Origin: Mycolicibacterium fortuitum subsp. fortuitum
GTDB lineage: Bacteria; Actinomycetota; Actinomycetes; Mycobacteriales; Mycobacteriaceae
NCBI RefSeq assembly: GCF_022179545.1
Contig: NZ_AP025518.1
Coordinates: 3,596,001 to 3,660,000 of the forward strand
DNA length: 64,000 nt
Reading direction: 5' to 3'
The position numbers and the translations under genes are program-made. Positions 19,843 to 28,973 of this stretch are shown in pieces. The first letter of the stretch is position 1. Every line of letters starts with the position of its first letter. Below the pieces are notes generated by a model. That model saw only the letters and a list, made by a program, of their open reading frames with translations. It was not told the origin of the DNA and searched no databases.

Positions 19843-20286
19843 ATGACCGACGCCGTGCTGCTTACCGTTCTGTGCCTGTTCTGCGCCGGTACGGCGCTGG
19901 GCGTCACCCGCCGGGCCCGCAGTAGCTGCCGCAACGACGAGGCCGACGAGCGTCTGGTCACCCTCGGGGAGTTGGTGGCCGCATTCGACCACATGCTGGT
20001 GCGCAAGGGACTCATGACCCGGACGCAGCTCGATCTCATCCGCACCGGTACGCGGTCGCGCGGGGTCGTCACCGGGATGCGAACCACCGGCGCTGCCCGT
20101 GAGGACTATCGCGAGGTCGAACTCGACCTGATGGTCAGCCGGTGCGGCGGCGGCCAGTTCCCCATCCGTCAGCGCGCCCTGGTGCCGGCATCTGCCCTGA
20201 CAAGGGTCTCACCGGGCAACGTGATCGACACGTACTACCGGCCCGGCGACGAGAGTGCCGTCGCCGTCTGTGTGCCCCCGGCCTGA
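19843..20286 (+). CDS. Small membrane-anchored unknown protein
   Basis: 147 residues from ATG 19843; the open frame extends upstream but the start at MTDAVLLTVLCLF gives a clean N-terminal membrane helix or signal anchor (about residues 3-20). A short helical segment follows (LVTLGELVAAFDHMLVRKGL), then a beta-rich domain (RGVVTGMRTTGAAREDYREV through VIDTYYRPGDESAVAVCV), similar in character to small beta domains in actinobacterial membrane proteins, without a family I can name. Lies on the opposite strand inside the TPR-CHAT neighbourhood, its stop 1 bp from the CHAT stop. Confidence 0.65.
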   Translation: MTDAVLLTVLCLFCAGTALGVTRRARSSCRNDEADERLVTLGELVAAFDHMLVRKGLMTRTQLDLIRTGTRSRGVVTGMRTTGAAREDYREVELDLMVSRCGGGQFPIRQRALVPASALTRVSPGNVIDTYYRPGDESAVAVCVPPA

Positions 20287-20287
20287 C

Positions 20288-21484
20288 TCAACGGGCGCCG
20301 TCGACGGCGAAGGTCGCCAGCGCGGCCCAGTGCAGTGGGGTGGCCGTCCGATCGCCGTCGCGCCATCGGCGCATGGTGGCCCGCTGCCATCGGTTCACCG
20401 CCAGACCCGCGTCGTCTTCGCGATGTGCCAGATCGACCCCGATGACCGTGTCGGCCATGGGATCTGCCGCAGGCGCACCGCCGAACTGGCGGAAGCCGGC
20501 CGTGGTCGGCAGCGACCACAAGGTCGCGGTCACCACTTGCGCGCCGCCCAGGATCATCGCGGCGACCAACCCGGCTGCCTCGTCGAATCGGTAGTCGCCG
20601 CCGGATGCGCACGCCAACAATGCGACTCGCGGCGGGAAGGGCAACTGCGCCGCGATCATCTCCCCCGCCGTCAACGGCCGGTCTTCGGCCAGGTGTAACG
20701 CGGCCCGCCCGGCGTGCCCGGACGCACCGTCGGCGGCACTGGCATGCCCGACGTAGAGCAGCCGACTCGGCTCCTGCGCACATGCATCGGTCAACCAGCG
20801 TCGATCGACATCGGTGCGGCGGAACAGCTCGAGGGCCGTGTCGACCTTCGGTAGGACGGCGCTGCCGGCCGCCAGCTCATCGAAATGCCCTGACAACGGC
20901 GTCTGTGGTGACGGGCGGCCCAGCACCGAGCCAAGAGCCGAATCCGGCCGTTGCCCGGGAATCCTCGGATCGAGCACCAACACCGGTGGGCGATCGGAAC
21001 GGTCCTGCCAACGGGCTGGAGTGCGGGACGCGTGAACGATGTTGGGCGGCACCGCCATCAGCACGTCGACCATCTCCATCAGCCGGAAACCGTGGGGTCC
21101 CGGCATGACGAGCTGTCCCCACGGCACCCGGCCCAACCGCGGGCTCGGCGTCACGAAAAGCACCGGTCGGATGTCGGCGACGCAGTCGGCCAGCAATTGC
21201 CAGCCGTCGATCCCGATCAGTTGCGAGCCCAACAATCGGGCCAGGTCGAATTCGGTTTCCACGGTGGCGAACGCACCTGTGGTGACGGCCCGTTCGATCG
21301 CCTCGGCGGGCGTCTCGGTACCGATCGGATCCGGCAGCGCGGGGTTGAGAGCGGCCTCGACTGCCTGCATGTGCGGTTCCTCGACCACCCAGGTGACCGA
21401 ACGCGCCGGCTCCCCCACCACGCGCAGGCTGACATAGGTCGCGATGCCGACGTCGGCGCACCGCAGCACCAGGGTCTGGGTCAT
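20288..21484 (-). CDS. CHAT-domain (caspase-like) protease
   Basis: 398 residues. The C-terminal half is a CHAT peptidase domain of the caspase/separase clan: catalytic His247 in LLYVGHAS and Cys292 in VALLACASGG, followed by the usual segment GGAQVVTATLWSLP. The N-terminal ~100 residues are a separate small domain of unknown role. In known bacterial systems CHAT proteases are controlled by TPR or other sensor domains and cut specific partners (for example TPR-CHAT in type III-E CRISPR, or proteases that cut gasdermins). Here the TPR part is the separate upstream gene, overlapping by ATGA. The start at 21484 is chosen for this overlap. Substrate unknown; neighbouring coupled proteins are candidates. 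Confidence 0.85.
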   Translation of the reverse strand: MTQTLVLRCADVGIATYVSLRVVGEPARSVTWVVEEPHMQAVEAALNPALPDPIGTETPAEAIERAVTTGAFATVETEFDLARLLGSQLIGIDGWQLLADCVADIRPVLFVTPSPRLGRVPWGQLVMPGPHGFRLMEMVDVLMAVPPNIVHASRTPARWQDRSDRPPVLVLDPRIPGQRPDSALGSVLGRPSPQTPLSGHFDELAAGSAVLPKVDTALELFRRTDVDRRWLTDACAQEPSRLLYVGHASAADGASGHAGRAALHLAEDRPLTAGEMIAAQLPFPPRVALLACASGGDYRFDEAAGLVAAMILGGAQVVTATLWSLPTTAGFRQFGGAPAADPMADTVIGVDLAHREDDAGLAVNRWQRATMRRWRDGDRTATPLHWAALATFAVDGAR

Positions 21485-23217
21485 GGCCACGTCGCCCATT
21501 CCGCACCGGATGCCGTGACCTCCCGGCCGTACCGTTGCAACGCCAGCTCCCGGTAGTGGCTCAAGATCGGACCCGAGCTCGGGTCGATCCGCAGCGGCGG
21601 CAGCGGGCCGAGCCGGGTCAGGGCATCTCCGCCTTCGACCGGCGCTGCGGCAGCCGCTACGGCGAGTTGAGGTGCGAGTTCGGCTTCGACCGGTACGACT
21701 GCCGTGGCGGTTTCGGCCCATTCGGCGGCCGCCCCCGCCTCCGCTGTCCGGTCGGCGCTGAAAGTCCCCCGTGCACTGTGGTATTCGATCAGCTCACAGG
21801 TCAGCTCGGTATTGTCGGATTCCCAGGCCACCGCGAATGCTCCCGCCATCAACGGAGCCGACACTCCGCTGGCCCAACGGGCTCTGGCCCCGGCATCAGA
21901 GATCGTGTAACGCACCGAATCAACTGCCAGCGCGGCGGGTACTTTCAGGTCGGCGGCCCGATTGAGCTTTACCATCCCACGGCGGTATCTGCGGCTACCC
22001 GGACGACAGTTGAACGTGCCGGACCCCGCCGCGTGTCGAGCTTCGACCTGTTCCCAACTCTGCCCCGGCTTTCCCAACCCGTCGAAGCCCATCTCCGCCA
22101 GCGCGTCGGCCCGCCAGATGTTGCCCAGGTGCGCATCCAGACGCGCGTACTGCAACCAACTGTGCCGCGGCGAGGAGTCGAGCAGACTCCTGGCCTCTTC
22201 CACCATCGCGATCGCCTCGTCGAAGGCGCCACGGAACAGAGCTATCCAGCTCCGTTGCAACAGAATTCGGTGGATGTGCAAAGGCCGCTCGATCTCCCGC
22301 CAATGCCGCTCGGCGTGCTCCCAGCATTCGTCGGCCTCCCGCAACTTGCCCAGGCCCACCCGGATCAGGCCGAAGTACAGCCAGCTGCGGGACACGTCAT
22401 GGGCGCGGGCATGCTCGGCGATCACCGGATAGGCCTCGGTTACCAGGTCCTGTGTGTCGGCGTACTGACCGGCCGCCCAGGCCGCCGCACCGCGCTCGAG
22501 TCGGGCCCGGGCGGTAGCCAGCTTCCAGTCCCGGGCCTGCGCCCGGGCGCCGGCCCGACGCAGCCAGGGCTCGGCCTCGTCGAGACGTCCGGACTCGATG
22601 CAGAACCGGCTGTACCCGAGCGCACCGGTGACGAACAGGTGATCGGTCTCGGCGTCATCGCTCCGCTCCTCGAGGACGTCGAGCACCTCGCCCCACACCG
22701 GCTCCGCTGCGGCGTAGAGATCGTCGTCGCAGAGACCGCCGGCAATCAAAATCCTGGTGCGGCAGATTAGGTTCCGATGCTCGGAGCGCAAATCGGCGAA
22801 GTCCCCGGTGGTTTCCAGCAGGCTCTGCAGATGCGCAGCGGCGGCGTCGTGCTCGCCACGCGCGGCAGCCAATCCGGACGCCAGGAACTCCACGCGGCGG
22901 GTGTAGCGACAGATCATGTGGTCGATCTCGGCATCGGACATGGTGGTCTGCGCGGCCAGATCGGGCCGCTGCCCCGAGCGGATCGAACGGTAGATCGCCA
23001 GGCAATCGCGGATCCGGGAAATGCTCTCCACCACACCGTCATACGCGGTGCGCACCAGGAAGATCTCGCCGAGCTGGGCGAACACCTCCAACGCATAGTC
23101 GTCGCGGTCGGCTTGCTCGATACGCGGCAGCAGCGACACCAGAAGATGGTGGGCGGTCTCTTCGTCTGCGGCCAGCGCCAGGTGACGCGCGCGGTCGAGA
23201 TCGCCGACGATGGTCAC
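21481..23217 (-). CDS. TPR-repeat protein coupled to CHAT protease
   Basis: 578 residues, almost wholly helical, with repeated tetratricopeptide-like helix pairs from about residue 1 to 350 (for example GRLDEAEPWLRRAGARAQAR, GKLREADECWEHAERHW, GAFDEAIAMVEEARSLLD). A different C-terminal domain follows (about 380-578), rich in Ala/Glu. No signal peptide. First gene of the pair; its TGA overlaps the CHAT ATG. TPR domains act as sensors or scaffolds, so this is probably the regulatory subunit of the protease. GTG start at 23217, with a TATATG -10-like box 8 nt upstream; a strong terminator of the previous gene lies just before it. Confidence 0.82.
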   Translation of the reverse strand: MTIVGDLDRARHLALAADEETAHHLLVSLLPRIEQADRDDYALEVFAQLGEIFLVRTAYDGVVESISRIRDCLAIYRSIRSGQRPDLAAQTTMSDAEIDHMICRYTRRVEFLASGLAAARGEHDAAAAHLQSLLETTGDFADLRSEHRNLICRTRILIAGGLCDDDLYAAAEPVWGEVLDVLEERSDDAETDHLFVTGALGYSRFCIESGRLDEAEPWLRRAGARAQARDWKLATARARLERGAAAWAAGQYADTQDLVTEAYPVIAEHARAHDVSRSWLYFGLIRVGLGKLREADECWEHAERHWREIERPLHIHRILLQRSWIALFRGAFDEAIAMVEEARSLLDSSPRHSWLQYARLDAHLGNIWRADALAEMGFDGLGKPGQSWEQVEARHAAGSGTFNCRPGSRRYRRGMVKLNRAADLKVPAALAVDSVRYTISDAGARARWASGVSAPLMAGAFAVAWESDNTELTCELIEYHSARGTFSADRTAEAGAAAEWAETATAVVPVEAELAPQLAVAAAAAPVEGGDALTRLGPLPPLRIDPSSGPILSHYRELALQRYGREVTASGAEWATWP

Positions 23218-23229
23218 CTCTGCACCATA

Positions 23230-23276
23230 TAAAAGGGGCGGGCGTGCCCGGCGGGAGGTCCGCCGGGCACGCCCGC
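23230..23276 (-). terminator. Intrinsic terminator of the LpqH-like gene
   Basis: On the minus strand a perfect 17-bp GC-rich stem (arms 23238-23254 and 23260-23276, 5-nt loop) is followed by CCCCTTTTAT. It separates the lipoprotein gene from the TPR-CHAT operon downstream. Confidence 0.85.
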
Positions 23277-23288
23277 AATGTCGGGAGA

Positions 23289-23789
23289 TCAGCTGCAGGA
23301 CACCGTGATGGTGAACGGCTTGTTGATCATCCCGGCCATCGGGTTCTTCATGTCGGCGCCCGACGCTTCACCGGTGATGGTGTAGGTGTTGCCGTCGACC
23401 TTGACCTCGGCGGAACCGACCTTCACGCCCATGGACTCGCTGACCGCCAACGCGCTGCCGTCGTAGACCAGGCCGAGCGACTCGACCTTCGGGGTGGCCT
23501 CGTCGGTCATCACCACCCCGAGGCCCTGCTGGCCCCCGATGGCGGCGCTGGCCACATTGATCTTGCCGCCCTGCTTCACACATGTGACCGAGTTGAGGTC
23601 GAGACCGGCCAGGTCCGCGCCACCGACCTTGACCACGGTGTTGCCCCCGGTGCTGACCTTCGAGTCGCCGGCCGACGCCGCCGGCTTGTCCGCCTGCTTG
23701 TCGGCGGGCTTGTCGTTCGAGCAGCCCACCAGCACCGCGCCGGTCGCCAGCAGTCCCATCGCAGCTGCGATCACTCGATTGATGGTCAT
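23289..23789 (-). CDS. LpqH-family (19-kDa antigen-like) lipoprotein
   Basis: 166 residues. Lipoprotein signal peptide with lipobox LVGC (Cys at about residue 23), then a Lys/Asp/Ala-rich linker and the LpqH beta-domain with Cys residues in VTCVKQGG and at the C-terminus (TVSCS), which form the usual disulfide. Family proteins are surface lipoproteins and TLR2 ligands in pathogens; the physiological role is unclear. Start ATG 23789, preceded by AAGGGGAAG. The very long open frame upstream of it is non-coding. Confidence 0.9.
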   Translation of the reverse strand: MTINRVIAAAMGLLATGAVLVGCSNDKPADKQADKPAASAGDSKVSTGGNTVVKVGGADLAGLDLNSVTCVKQGGKINVASAAIGGQQGLGVVMTDEATPKVESLGLVYDGSALAVSESMGVKVGSAEVKVDGNTYTITGEASGADMKNPMAGMINKPFTITVSCS

Positions 23790-23906
23790 TGGGTCTTCCC
23801 CTTCGTTTTGCGTTGCCCCGATGGCTCCGTCGTGTGGCCAAGTCTTGGCGGCGCAAAGTGCTACCGATCCCAAGAAATGTCGGTTCCCGCAGGTAACGTG
23901 GGTTTC

Positions 23907-24263
23907 GTGACGAAGGACCCTGCACAGCCGGATCAGCCCGAAGAAGCTGGGACCACCGAGGCTCCCGACGTGGTGGAGGGCGAGGTGGTGCCCGCACCAC
24001 CGGCGGCGGGCCGAGTGCCCGAGCCTGTTCCGGGGCACGTCTCGGACCCGGCCGACACCGGTTACACCGCTGCCGGGGTGCCGACGTTCGACGCGGTCCG
24101 GGAGAAGATCGAAACGCGCTACGGCACCGCGCTCGGAGCGTCTGAGCTGGCAGCCGAGACCCCTGAGGGCCGCTCCATCGAGGAGCAGTACGAGAAGCGC
24201 CAGCAGGCGGCGGCCGAACGCCTGCAGCAGATCCGTGAGTCCATGCACAAGGACGACGCCTGA
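23907..24263 (+). CDS. Small acidic conserved protein (Rv1638A-like position)
   Basis: About 118 residues. The N-terminal half is disordered and acidic, rich in Pro/Glu (EEAGTTEAPDVVEGEV). The C-terminal half is helical (VREKIETRYGTALGASELA, EEQYEKRQQAAAERLQQI), possibly a coiled coil. No signal peptide or membrane helix. I place the start at GTG 23907 (VTKDPAQ); ATG 23877 in the same frame is possible. M. tuberculosis has a small protein of unknown function, Rv1638A, next to uvrA; this may be its counterpart. Followed by the winged-helix protein gene after 3 bp. Confidence 0.65.
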   Translation: MTKDPAQPDQPEEAGTTEAPDVVEGEVVPAPPAAGRVPEPVPGHVSDPADTGYTAAGVPTFDAVREKIETRYGTALGASELAAETPEGRSIEEQYEKRQQAAAERLQQIRESMHKDDA

Positions 24264-24266
24264 TCC

Positions 24267-25430
24267 ATGCGCTCGTTCACCAACGCCGAGCGCCGCGCTC
24301 GGCTGGCCCGGCGTCACTTCCTGACCACTCCTGCGGCTTCCGTGACCTCCACCGTCGCTGACTTCGTCGGCCTGCACGCCACCGACCCGTCGACGCCCTA
24401 TCTGTCGCTGTGGGCGCGGCTGCCCGGTTTCACCACCGACAGTCTGGACCGGGAGCTGTATGAGCGCCGGACGGTCGTCAAACACCTCGCGATGCGCCGC
24501 ACGCTGTGGATCGTGCGCGCCGAGGACCTGCCTTCGGTGCAGGCCGGGGCCAGTGACCGGGTAGCCGGCAACGAACACCGCAAGCTCGTCGGCGATGTCG
24601 AGAAGGCCGGGGTGGCCGCGGATGGCGCCCAGTGGGTCGCCACCGCGTGTGAAGCGGTCCTGACTCATCTGCGCGAGCACGGCCCCACCGGGGCGGCACA
24701 GCTGCGCACCGCGCTGCCAGAACTGGCCGGCAGCTTCAACCCGGCGCCCGGCAAGCGTTGGGGCGGCGAAACACCACTTTCTCCAAGGGTTTTGACGGTG
24801 CTCGGTGTGCGTGGTGAGATCGTCCGCGGCCCCAACGACAGCGGCTGGACCAACTCCCGGCCGCGCTGGACGGTCACGTCGGACTGGCTCGGAGCACCTG
24901 TGCCGACGGCCGAACCCGACCAGGCCCGGACCGAGTTGGTACGGACCTGGTTGCGTACGTTCGGCCCGGCTACCGTCACCGACATCAAGTGGTGGTTCGG
25001 CAACACCCGGACCTGGGCGCGTCACGCCCTGCGGGATATCGGCGCCGTCGAGGTGGACTTGGACGGAACCCCCGGATATGTCCTGCCCGACGACCTCGAT
25101 GTCGAACCGGACACCGAGCCGTGGGCGGCCCTGCTGCCGGGCCTGGACGTCACCACCATGGGCTGGTTCGACCGCGACTGGTATCTCGGCGCGCATCGAC
25201 CAGAAGTGTTCGACACCAACGGCAATGGCGGGCCGACGGCATGGTGGAACGGCCGGATCGTGGGTGGCTGGGGTCAGGATGCCCAGGGCCGCGTACAACT
25301 GCACCTGCTGGAGGACGTCGGCCGCGACGGAACCCGCGCTCTGCAACACCGCGCGGATGCGCTGACCGAATGGCTGGCCGGGGCCCGTGCCAATCCCCGC
25401 TTCCCCTCACCGCTGTCGAAGCGCGCATGA
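24267..25430 (+). CDS. Winged-helix DNA-binding protein, AlkZ/YcaQ-like superfamily
   Basis: 387 residues of the HTH_42 (DUF1006) superfamily that includes the DNA glycosylases AlkZ and YcaQ, which unhook bulky or crosslinked DNA lesions. Tandem winged-helix segments and the C-terminal part DWYLGAHRPEVFDTNGNGG...WWNGRIVGGW fit the family. The catalytic Q-x-Q or Q-x-D motif expected after VGL is here H-A-T (residues 37-39 of FVGLHATDP), as in some uncharacterised members, so glycosylase activity is uncertain. It lies beside uvrA, a nucleotide-excision gene. Overlaps the next gene by ATGA. Confidence 0.82.
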   Translation: MRSFTNAERRARLARRHFLTTPAASVTSTVADFVGLHATDPSTPYLSLWARLPGFTTDSLDRELYERRTVVKHLAMRRTLWIVRAEDLPSVQAGASDRVAGNEHRKLVGDVEKAGVAADGAQWVATACEAVLTHLREHGPTGAAQLRTALPELAGSFNPAPGKRWGGETPLSPRVLTVLGVRGEIVRGPNDSGWTNSRPRWTVTSDWLGAPVPTAEPDQARTELVRTWLRTFGPATVTDIKWWFGNTRTWARHALRDIGAVEVDLDGTPGYVLPDDLDVEPDTEPWAALLPGLDVTTMGWFDRDWYLGAHRPEVFDTNGNGGPTAWWNGRIVGGWGQDAQGRVQLHLLEDVGRDGTRALQHRADALTEWLAGARANPRFPSPLSKRA

Positions 25431-26002
25431 AGCGCTTCGCCGGTTGGGGCCTGCCGATCCTCGTCGGATGCGCATTGCTGGGCATGATGGTCGGCGCGTC
25501 CGCGCCCGGTGAACCCTTGATGATCTTCGACATCTCGGCGCTACTGCTCTTCGCTCTGGCGTTCGGCTGGCTGGTGGCGGTGATCCGCCTGCTGAGCAGC
25601 TCCGGTCGCGGCCCGCGGCGGTGGATCGCCGCGGCGGTACCGCCCGCCCTGACGCTGGTCGCCTTTCTGCTGATCCACGCCGGGGTGCCGATACAGATCC
25701 GTTGGTACACAGCACAACCGTCGTTCGAACGCGCTCTGCAGGCGTTCGACCGGGACGCGGACTTCGGCTCCCGTCCCGGCAACATCGCCGGCTACCCCGT
25801 CGAGTACATCGCGCGTCGCGCCGACAACTTCGTCGACTTCACCTACCGGGACGACCAGAACGGGTGGAACGGCTTTGCCTACAGCGCCGATGGCAGCGCA
25901 CCCCAGACCGAACACAAGTCATCGGGCGACTACGTCATCGACTGGGCGCAACGGCTCGGCCCGCACTGGTTCGCATTCCAGAGCCACCACACCGTGCACT
26001 GA
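25427..26002 (+). CDS. Membrane protein of unknown function
   Basis: 191 residues with three hydrophobic helices in the N-terminal half (LPILVGCALLGMMVG, ISALLLFALAFGWLVAVIRL, WIAAAVPPALTLVAFLLIHA) and an extracytoplasmic C-terminal domain of about 100 residues with many aromatic residues (FVDFTYRDDQNGWNGFAYSA). Start ATG 25427 overlaps the preceding stop (ATGA). Not recognised. Ends 3 bp from the convergent uvrA. Confidence 0.75.
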   Translation: MKRFAGWGLPILVGCALLGMMVGASAPGEPLMIFDISALLLFALAFGWLVAVIRLLSSSGRGPRRWIAAAVPPALTLVAFLLIHAGVPIQIRWYTAQPSFERALQAFDRDADFGSRPGNIAGYPVEYIARRADNFVDFTYRDDQNGWNGFAYSADGSAPQTEHKSSGDYVIDWAQRLGPHWFAFQSHHTVH

Positions 26003-26005
26003 CGG

Positions 26006-28900
26006 TCAGGCACTGACCTTGCGCCGCTTGGGTTTCGGTGCAGGCACATCGACCATCTCGGCCAGGAACTGGCCCGTGTAGCTGTCCGGGTTGGCCGCGA
26101 CATCCTCCGGCGTGCCCTGCGCCACCACGGTGCCGCCCCCGGCTCCGCCCTCGGGGCCCATGTCGATGATCCAGTCCGAGGTCTTGATCACGTCGAGGTT
26201 GTGCTCGATGACGATCACCGTATTGCCTTTGTCGACAAGGCCGTTGATCACCTTGAGCAGCTTGCGGATGTCCTCGAAGTGCAGACCGGTGGTCGGCTCG
26301 TCGAGGATGTACACCGTGCGCCCCGTCGACCGCTTCTGCAGTTCGGCGGCGAGCTTGACGCGTTGCGCCTCGCCACCGGACAGCGTCGGCGCCGGCTGGC
26401 CCAACCGCACGTAGCCCAGACCGACGTCGACCAGGGTCTTGAGGTAGCGGTGGATGGAGCTGATCGGCTCGAAGAACTCGGCGGCCTCCTCGATCGGCAG
26501 ATCGAGCACCTCGGCGATGGTCTTGCCCTTGTAGTGCACCTCAAGGGTTTCCCGGTTGTACCGGGCGCCCTGGCACACCTCGCACGGCACATAGACGTCG
26601 GGCAGGAAGTTCATCTCGATCTTGATGGTGCCGTCACCCGAGCAGGCCTCACACCGGCCGCCCTTGACGTTGAAGGAGAACCGGCCCGGCTGATAGCCAC
26701 GAACCTTGGCCTCGGTGGTGGCGGCGAACAGGGACCGGATCTTGTCGAACACCCCGGTATAGGTGGCCGGGTTTGACCGTGGCGTGCGGCCGATCGGCGA
26801 TTGGTCGACGCGCACCAGCTTGTCCAGTTGGTCGAGCCCGTTGACGCGGGTGTGCCTGCCGGGCACCTGCCGGGCACCGTTGAGCTTGTTGGCCATCACC
26901 GAGGCCAGGATGTCGTTGACCAGCGTCGACTTTCCCGAGCCGGACACCCCGGTGACCGACGTCAGCACGCCCAGCGGGAACGCGACGTCGATCTCCTTGA
27001 GGTTGTTCTCCCGCGCGCCGACGACCGTGACCTGCCGACGCTTGTCGGTGGGCCGCCGGACCGCCGGCACCTCGATGCTCTCCTTGCCGGAAAGGTATGC
27101 GCCGGTGATGGATTCGGGGTTGGTCAGCAGATCCTGGTAGGTACCGCTGTGCACGATCCGGCCGCCGTGCTCACCGGCAGCCGGCCCGATGTCGACCACC
27201 CAGTCGGCATGGGCGATGGTGTCGAGGTCGTGTTCGACGACGATCAGGGTGTTGCCCAGGTCGCGCAGCCGCACCAGGGTGTCGATCAGCCTGCGGTTGT
27301 CACGCTGGTGCAGACCGATGGACGGCTCGTCGAGCACGTAGAGCACGCCGACCAGTCCGGAACCGATCTGGGTCGCCAGCCGGATGCGCTGCGCCTCGCC
27401 GCCGGACAACGTGGCCGCCGCCCGCGACAGGGACAGGTAGTCCAGGCCGACGTCGAGCAGGAACCCGAGACGCGACTGGATCTCCTTGAGCACCTGACCG
27501 GCGATGGCCTGCTCACGTGACCCCAGGGTGAGGGCGTTCAAGAAGTCGGCGCAGTCCGCGATGGACAGTTCCGCCACCTGCGCGATGGATTTCGCCCCGA
27601 ACTCCCCCGCGGCCATCGTCACCGCGAGGATCTCCGGCTTGAGCCGCGTGCCCTTGCACTCCGGGCACGGGATGTCGCGCATGAAGCCCTCGTAGCGTTC
27701 CTTCATCTGCTCCGAGTCGGTCTGCTCCATCCGGCGTTGCAGGAACGCCATCACGCCCTCGAAATCGGCGTAGTACGACCGGGTGCGGCCGTAACGGTTC
27801 TTGTACCGGACGTGGACCTGGTGATCCGAGCCTTCCAGGATCGCCTTGCGCGCCTTGGCAGGCAGTTTCTTCCACGGGGTGTCGATGTCGAATCCGAGCT
27901 GATCGCCCAGCCCGGACAGCATCCGGGTGAAGTACTCGGCGCTCTGACCCACTGCCCACGGCGCGATGGCACCGCCGGCCAGGGTGAGCTCCGGGTCGGG
28001 CACGACCAGCTCCGGGTCGACCTCCTTGCGGATGCCCAGGCCGGTGCACTCCGGACAGGCGCCATAAGGCGAGTTGAACGAGAACGACCGGGGTTCAAGA
28101 TCATCGACGGCCAACGGGTGACCGTTGGGGCAAGCCAGCTTCTCGGAGAAACGCTGCTCGCGATGTGGATGGTCATCCTCGCGGTCGACGAACTCCAGCA
28201 CCACGATGCCGTCGGCCAGGTTCAGTGCCGTCTCCACGGAGTCCGTGAGCCGCTGTTTGGAACTGGCCTTGACCGTCAGCCGGTCGACGACCACCTCGAT
28301 GTCGTGCTTTTCCTGCTTCTTGAGCTTGGGCGGATCGGTCAGCGAGTGCACCACCCCGTCCACCCGCACGCGGCTGTAGCCCTGGGTGTTGAGCTTCTCG
28401 AACAGGTCGACGAACTCGCCCTTGCGGGTACGGACCACCGGAGCCAGCACCTGGAACCGTAGGCCCTCGTCCATGGCCAGGACCTGATCCACGATCTGCT
28501 GTGGAGTCTGGCGGGCGATGCGCTCACCACATACCGGACAGTGCGGCGTGCCGGCGCGGGCGTACAGCAGACGCAGGTAGTCGTAGACCTCGGTGATGGT
28601 GCCCACGGTCGAGCGCGGGTTGCGGTTGGTGGACTTCTGGTCGATGGACACCGCGGGCGAAAGGCCCTCGATGAAATCGACGTCCGGCTTGTCCATCTGG
28701 CCGAGGAACTGCCGGGCGTAGGCCGACAGAGACTCGACATAGCGGCGTTGCCCCTCGGCGAAGATGGTGTCGAAGGCGAGCGAGGACTTGCCCGACCCGG
28801 ACAGGCCGGTGAACACGATCAGCGCATCACGCGGCAGGTCGAGGTCGACTCCCCGCAGATTGTGCTCGCGCGCACCCTTCACGATCAGGCGGTCAGCCAC
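26006..28900 (-). CDS. uvrA: Excinuclease ABC subunit A
   Basis: 964 residues, the DNA-damage sensor of nucleotide-excision repair. Two ABC ATPase modules: the first Walker A is [16 protein letters not shown] with signature [16 protein letters not shown], the second is [15 protein letters not shown] with [16 protein letters not shown]. Zinc-binding Cys pairs are visible ([32 protein letters not shown]). Length and order are normal. The stop is close to the convergent membrane-protein gene. M. tuberculosis Rv1638 equivalent. Confidence 0.98.
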   Translation of the reverse strand: MADRLIVKGAREHNLRGVDLDLPRDALIVFTGLSGSGKSSLAFDTIFAEGQRRYVESLSAYARQFLGQMDKPDVDFIEGLSPAVSIDQKSTNRNPRSTVGTITEVYDYLRLLYARAGTPHCPVCGERIARQTPQQIVDQVLAMDEGLRFQVLAPVVRTRKGEFVDLFEKLNTQGYSRVRVDGVVHSLTDPPKLKKQEKHDIEVVVDRLTVKASSKQRLTDSVETALNLADGIVVLEFVDREDDHPHREQRFSEKLACPNGHPLAVDDLEPRSFSFNSPYGACPECTGLGIRKEVDPELVVPDPELTLAGGAIAPWAVGQSAEYFTRMLSGLGDQLGFDIDTPWKKLPAKARKAILEGSDHQVHVRYKNRYGRTRSYYADFEGVMAFLQRRMEQTDSEQMKERYEGFMRDIPCPECKGTRLKPEILAVTMAAGEFGAKSIAQVAELSIADCADFLNALTLGSREQAIAGQVLKEIQSRLGFLLDVGLDYLSLSRAAATLSGGEAQRIRLATQIGSGLVGVLYVLDEPSIGLHQRDNRRLIDTLVRLRDLGNTLIVVEHDLDTIAHADWVVDIGPAAGEHGGRIVHSGTYQDLLTNPESITGAYLSGKESIEVPAVRRPTDKRRQVTVVGARENNLKEIDVAFPLGVLTSVTGVSGSGKSTLVNDILASVMANKLNGARQVPGRHTRVNGLDQLDKLVRVDQSPIGRTPRSNPATYTGVFDKIRSLFAATTEAKVRGYQPGRFSFNVKGGRCEACSGDGTIKIEMNFLPDVYVPCEVCQGARYNRETLEVHYKGKTIAEVLDLPIEEAAEFFEPISSIHRYLKTLVDVGLGYVRLGQPAPTLSGGEAQRVKLAAELQKRSTGRTVYILDEPTTGLHFEDIRKLLKVINGLVDKGNTVIVIEHNLDVIKTSDWIIDMGPEGGAGGGTVVAQGTPEDVAANPDSYTGQFLAEMVDVPAPKPKRRKVSA

Positions 28901-28961
28901 GCGTTTCCTTTCCCACGACAGACTTCACGCCCATGCTATGTGCGCCCACCGACAAGCCGGA

Positions 28962-28967
28962 TACGGT
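28962..28967 (+). promoter_or_regulatory. -10 box (TACGGT) of metallo-beta-lactamase gene
   Basis: TACGGT (TANNNT) ends 6 nt before ATG 28974, consistent with a leaderless transcript and deciding the start. Confidence 0.5.
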
Positions 28968-28973
28968 GACGCT

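Noticed and set aside
23289..25349. A 686-codon open frame on the minus strand that includes the LpqH-like lipoprotein
   Set aside because: Only the last 166 codons have a signal peptide, ribosome site and family sequence; the rest lies opposite real genes and has random-looking composition.
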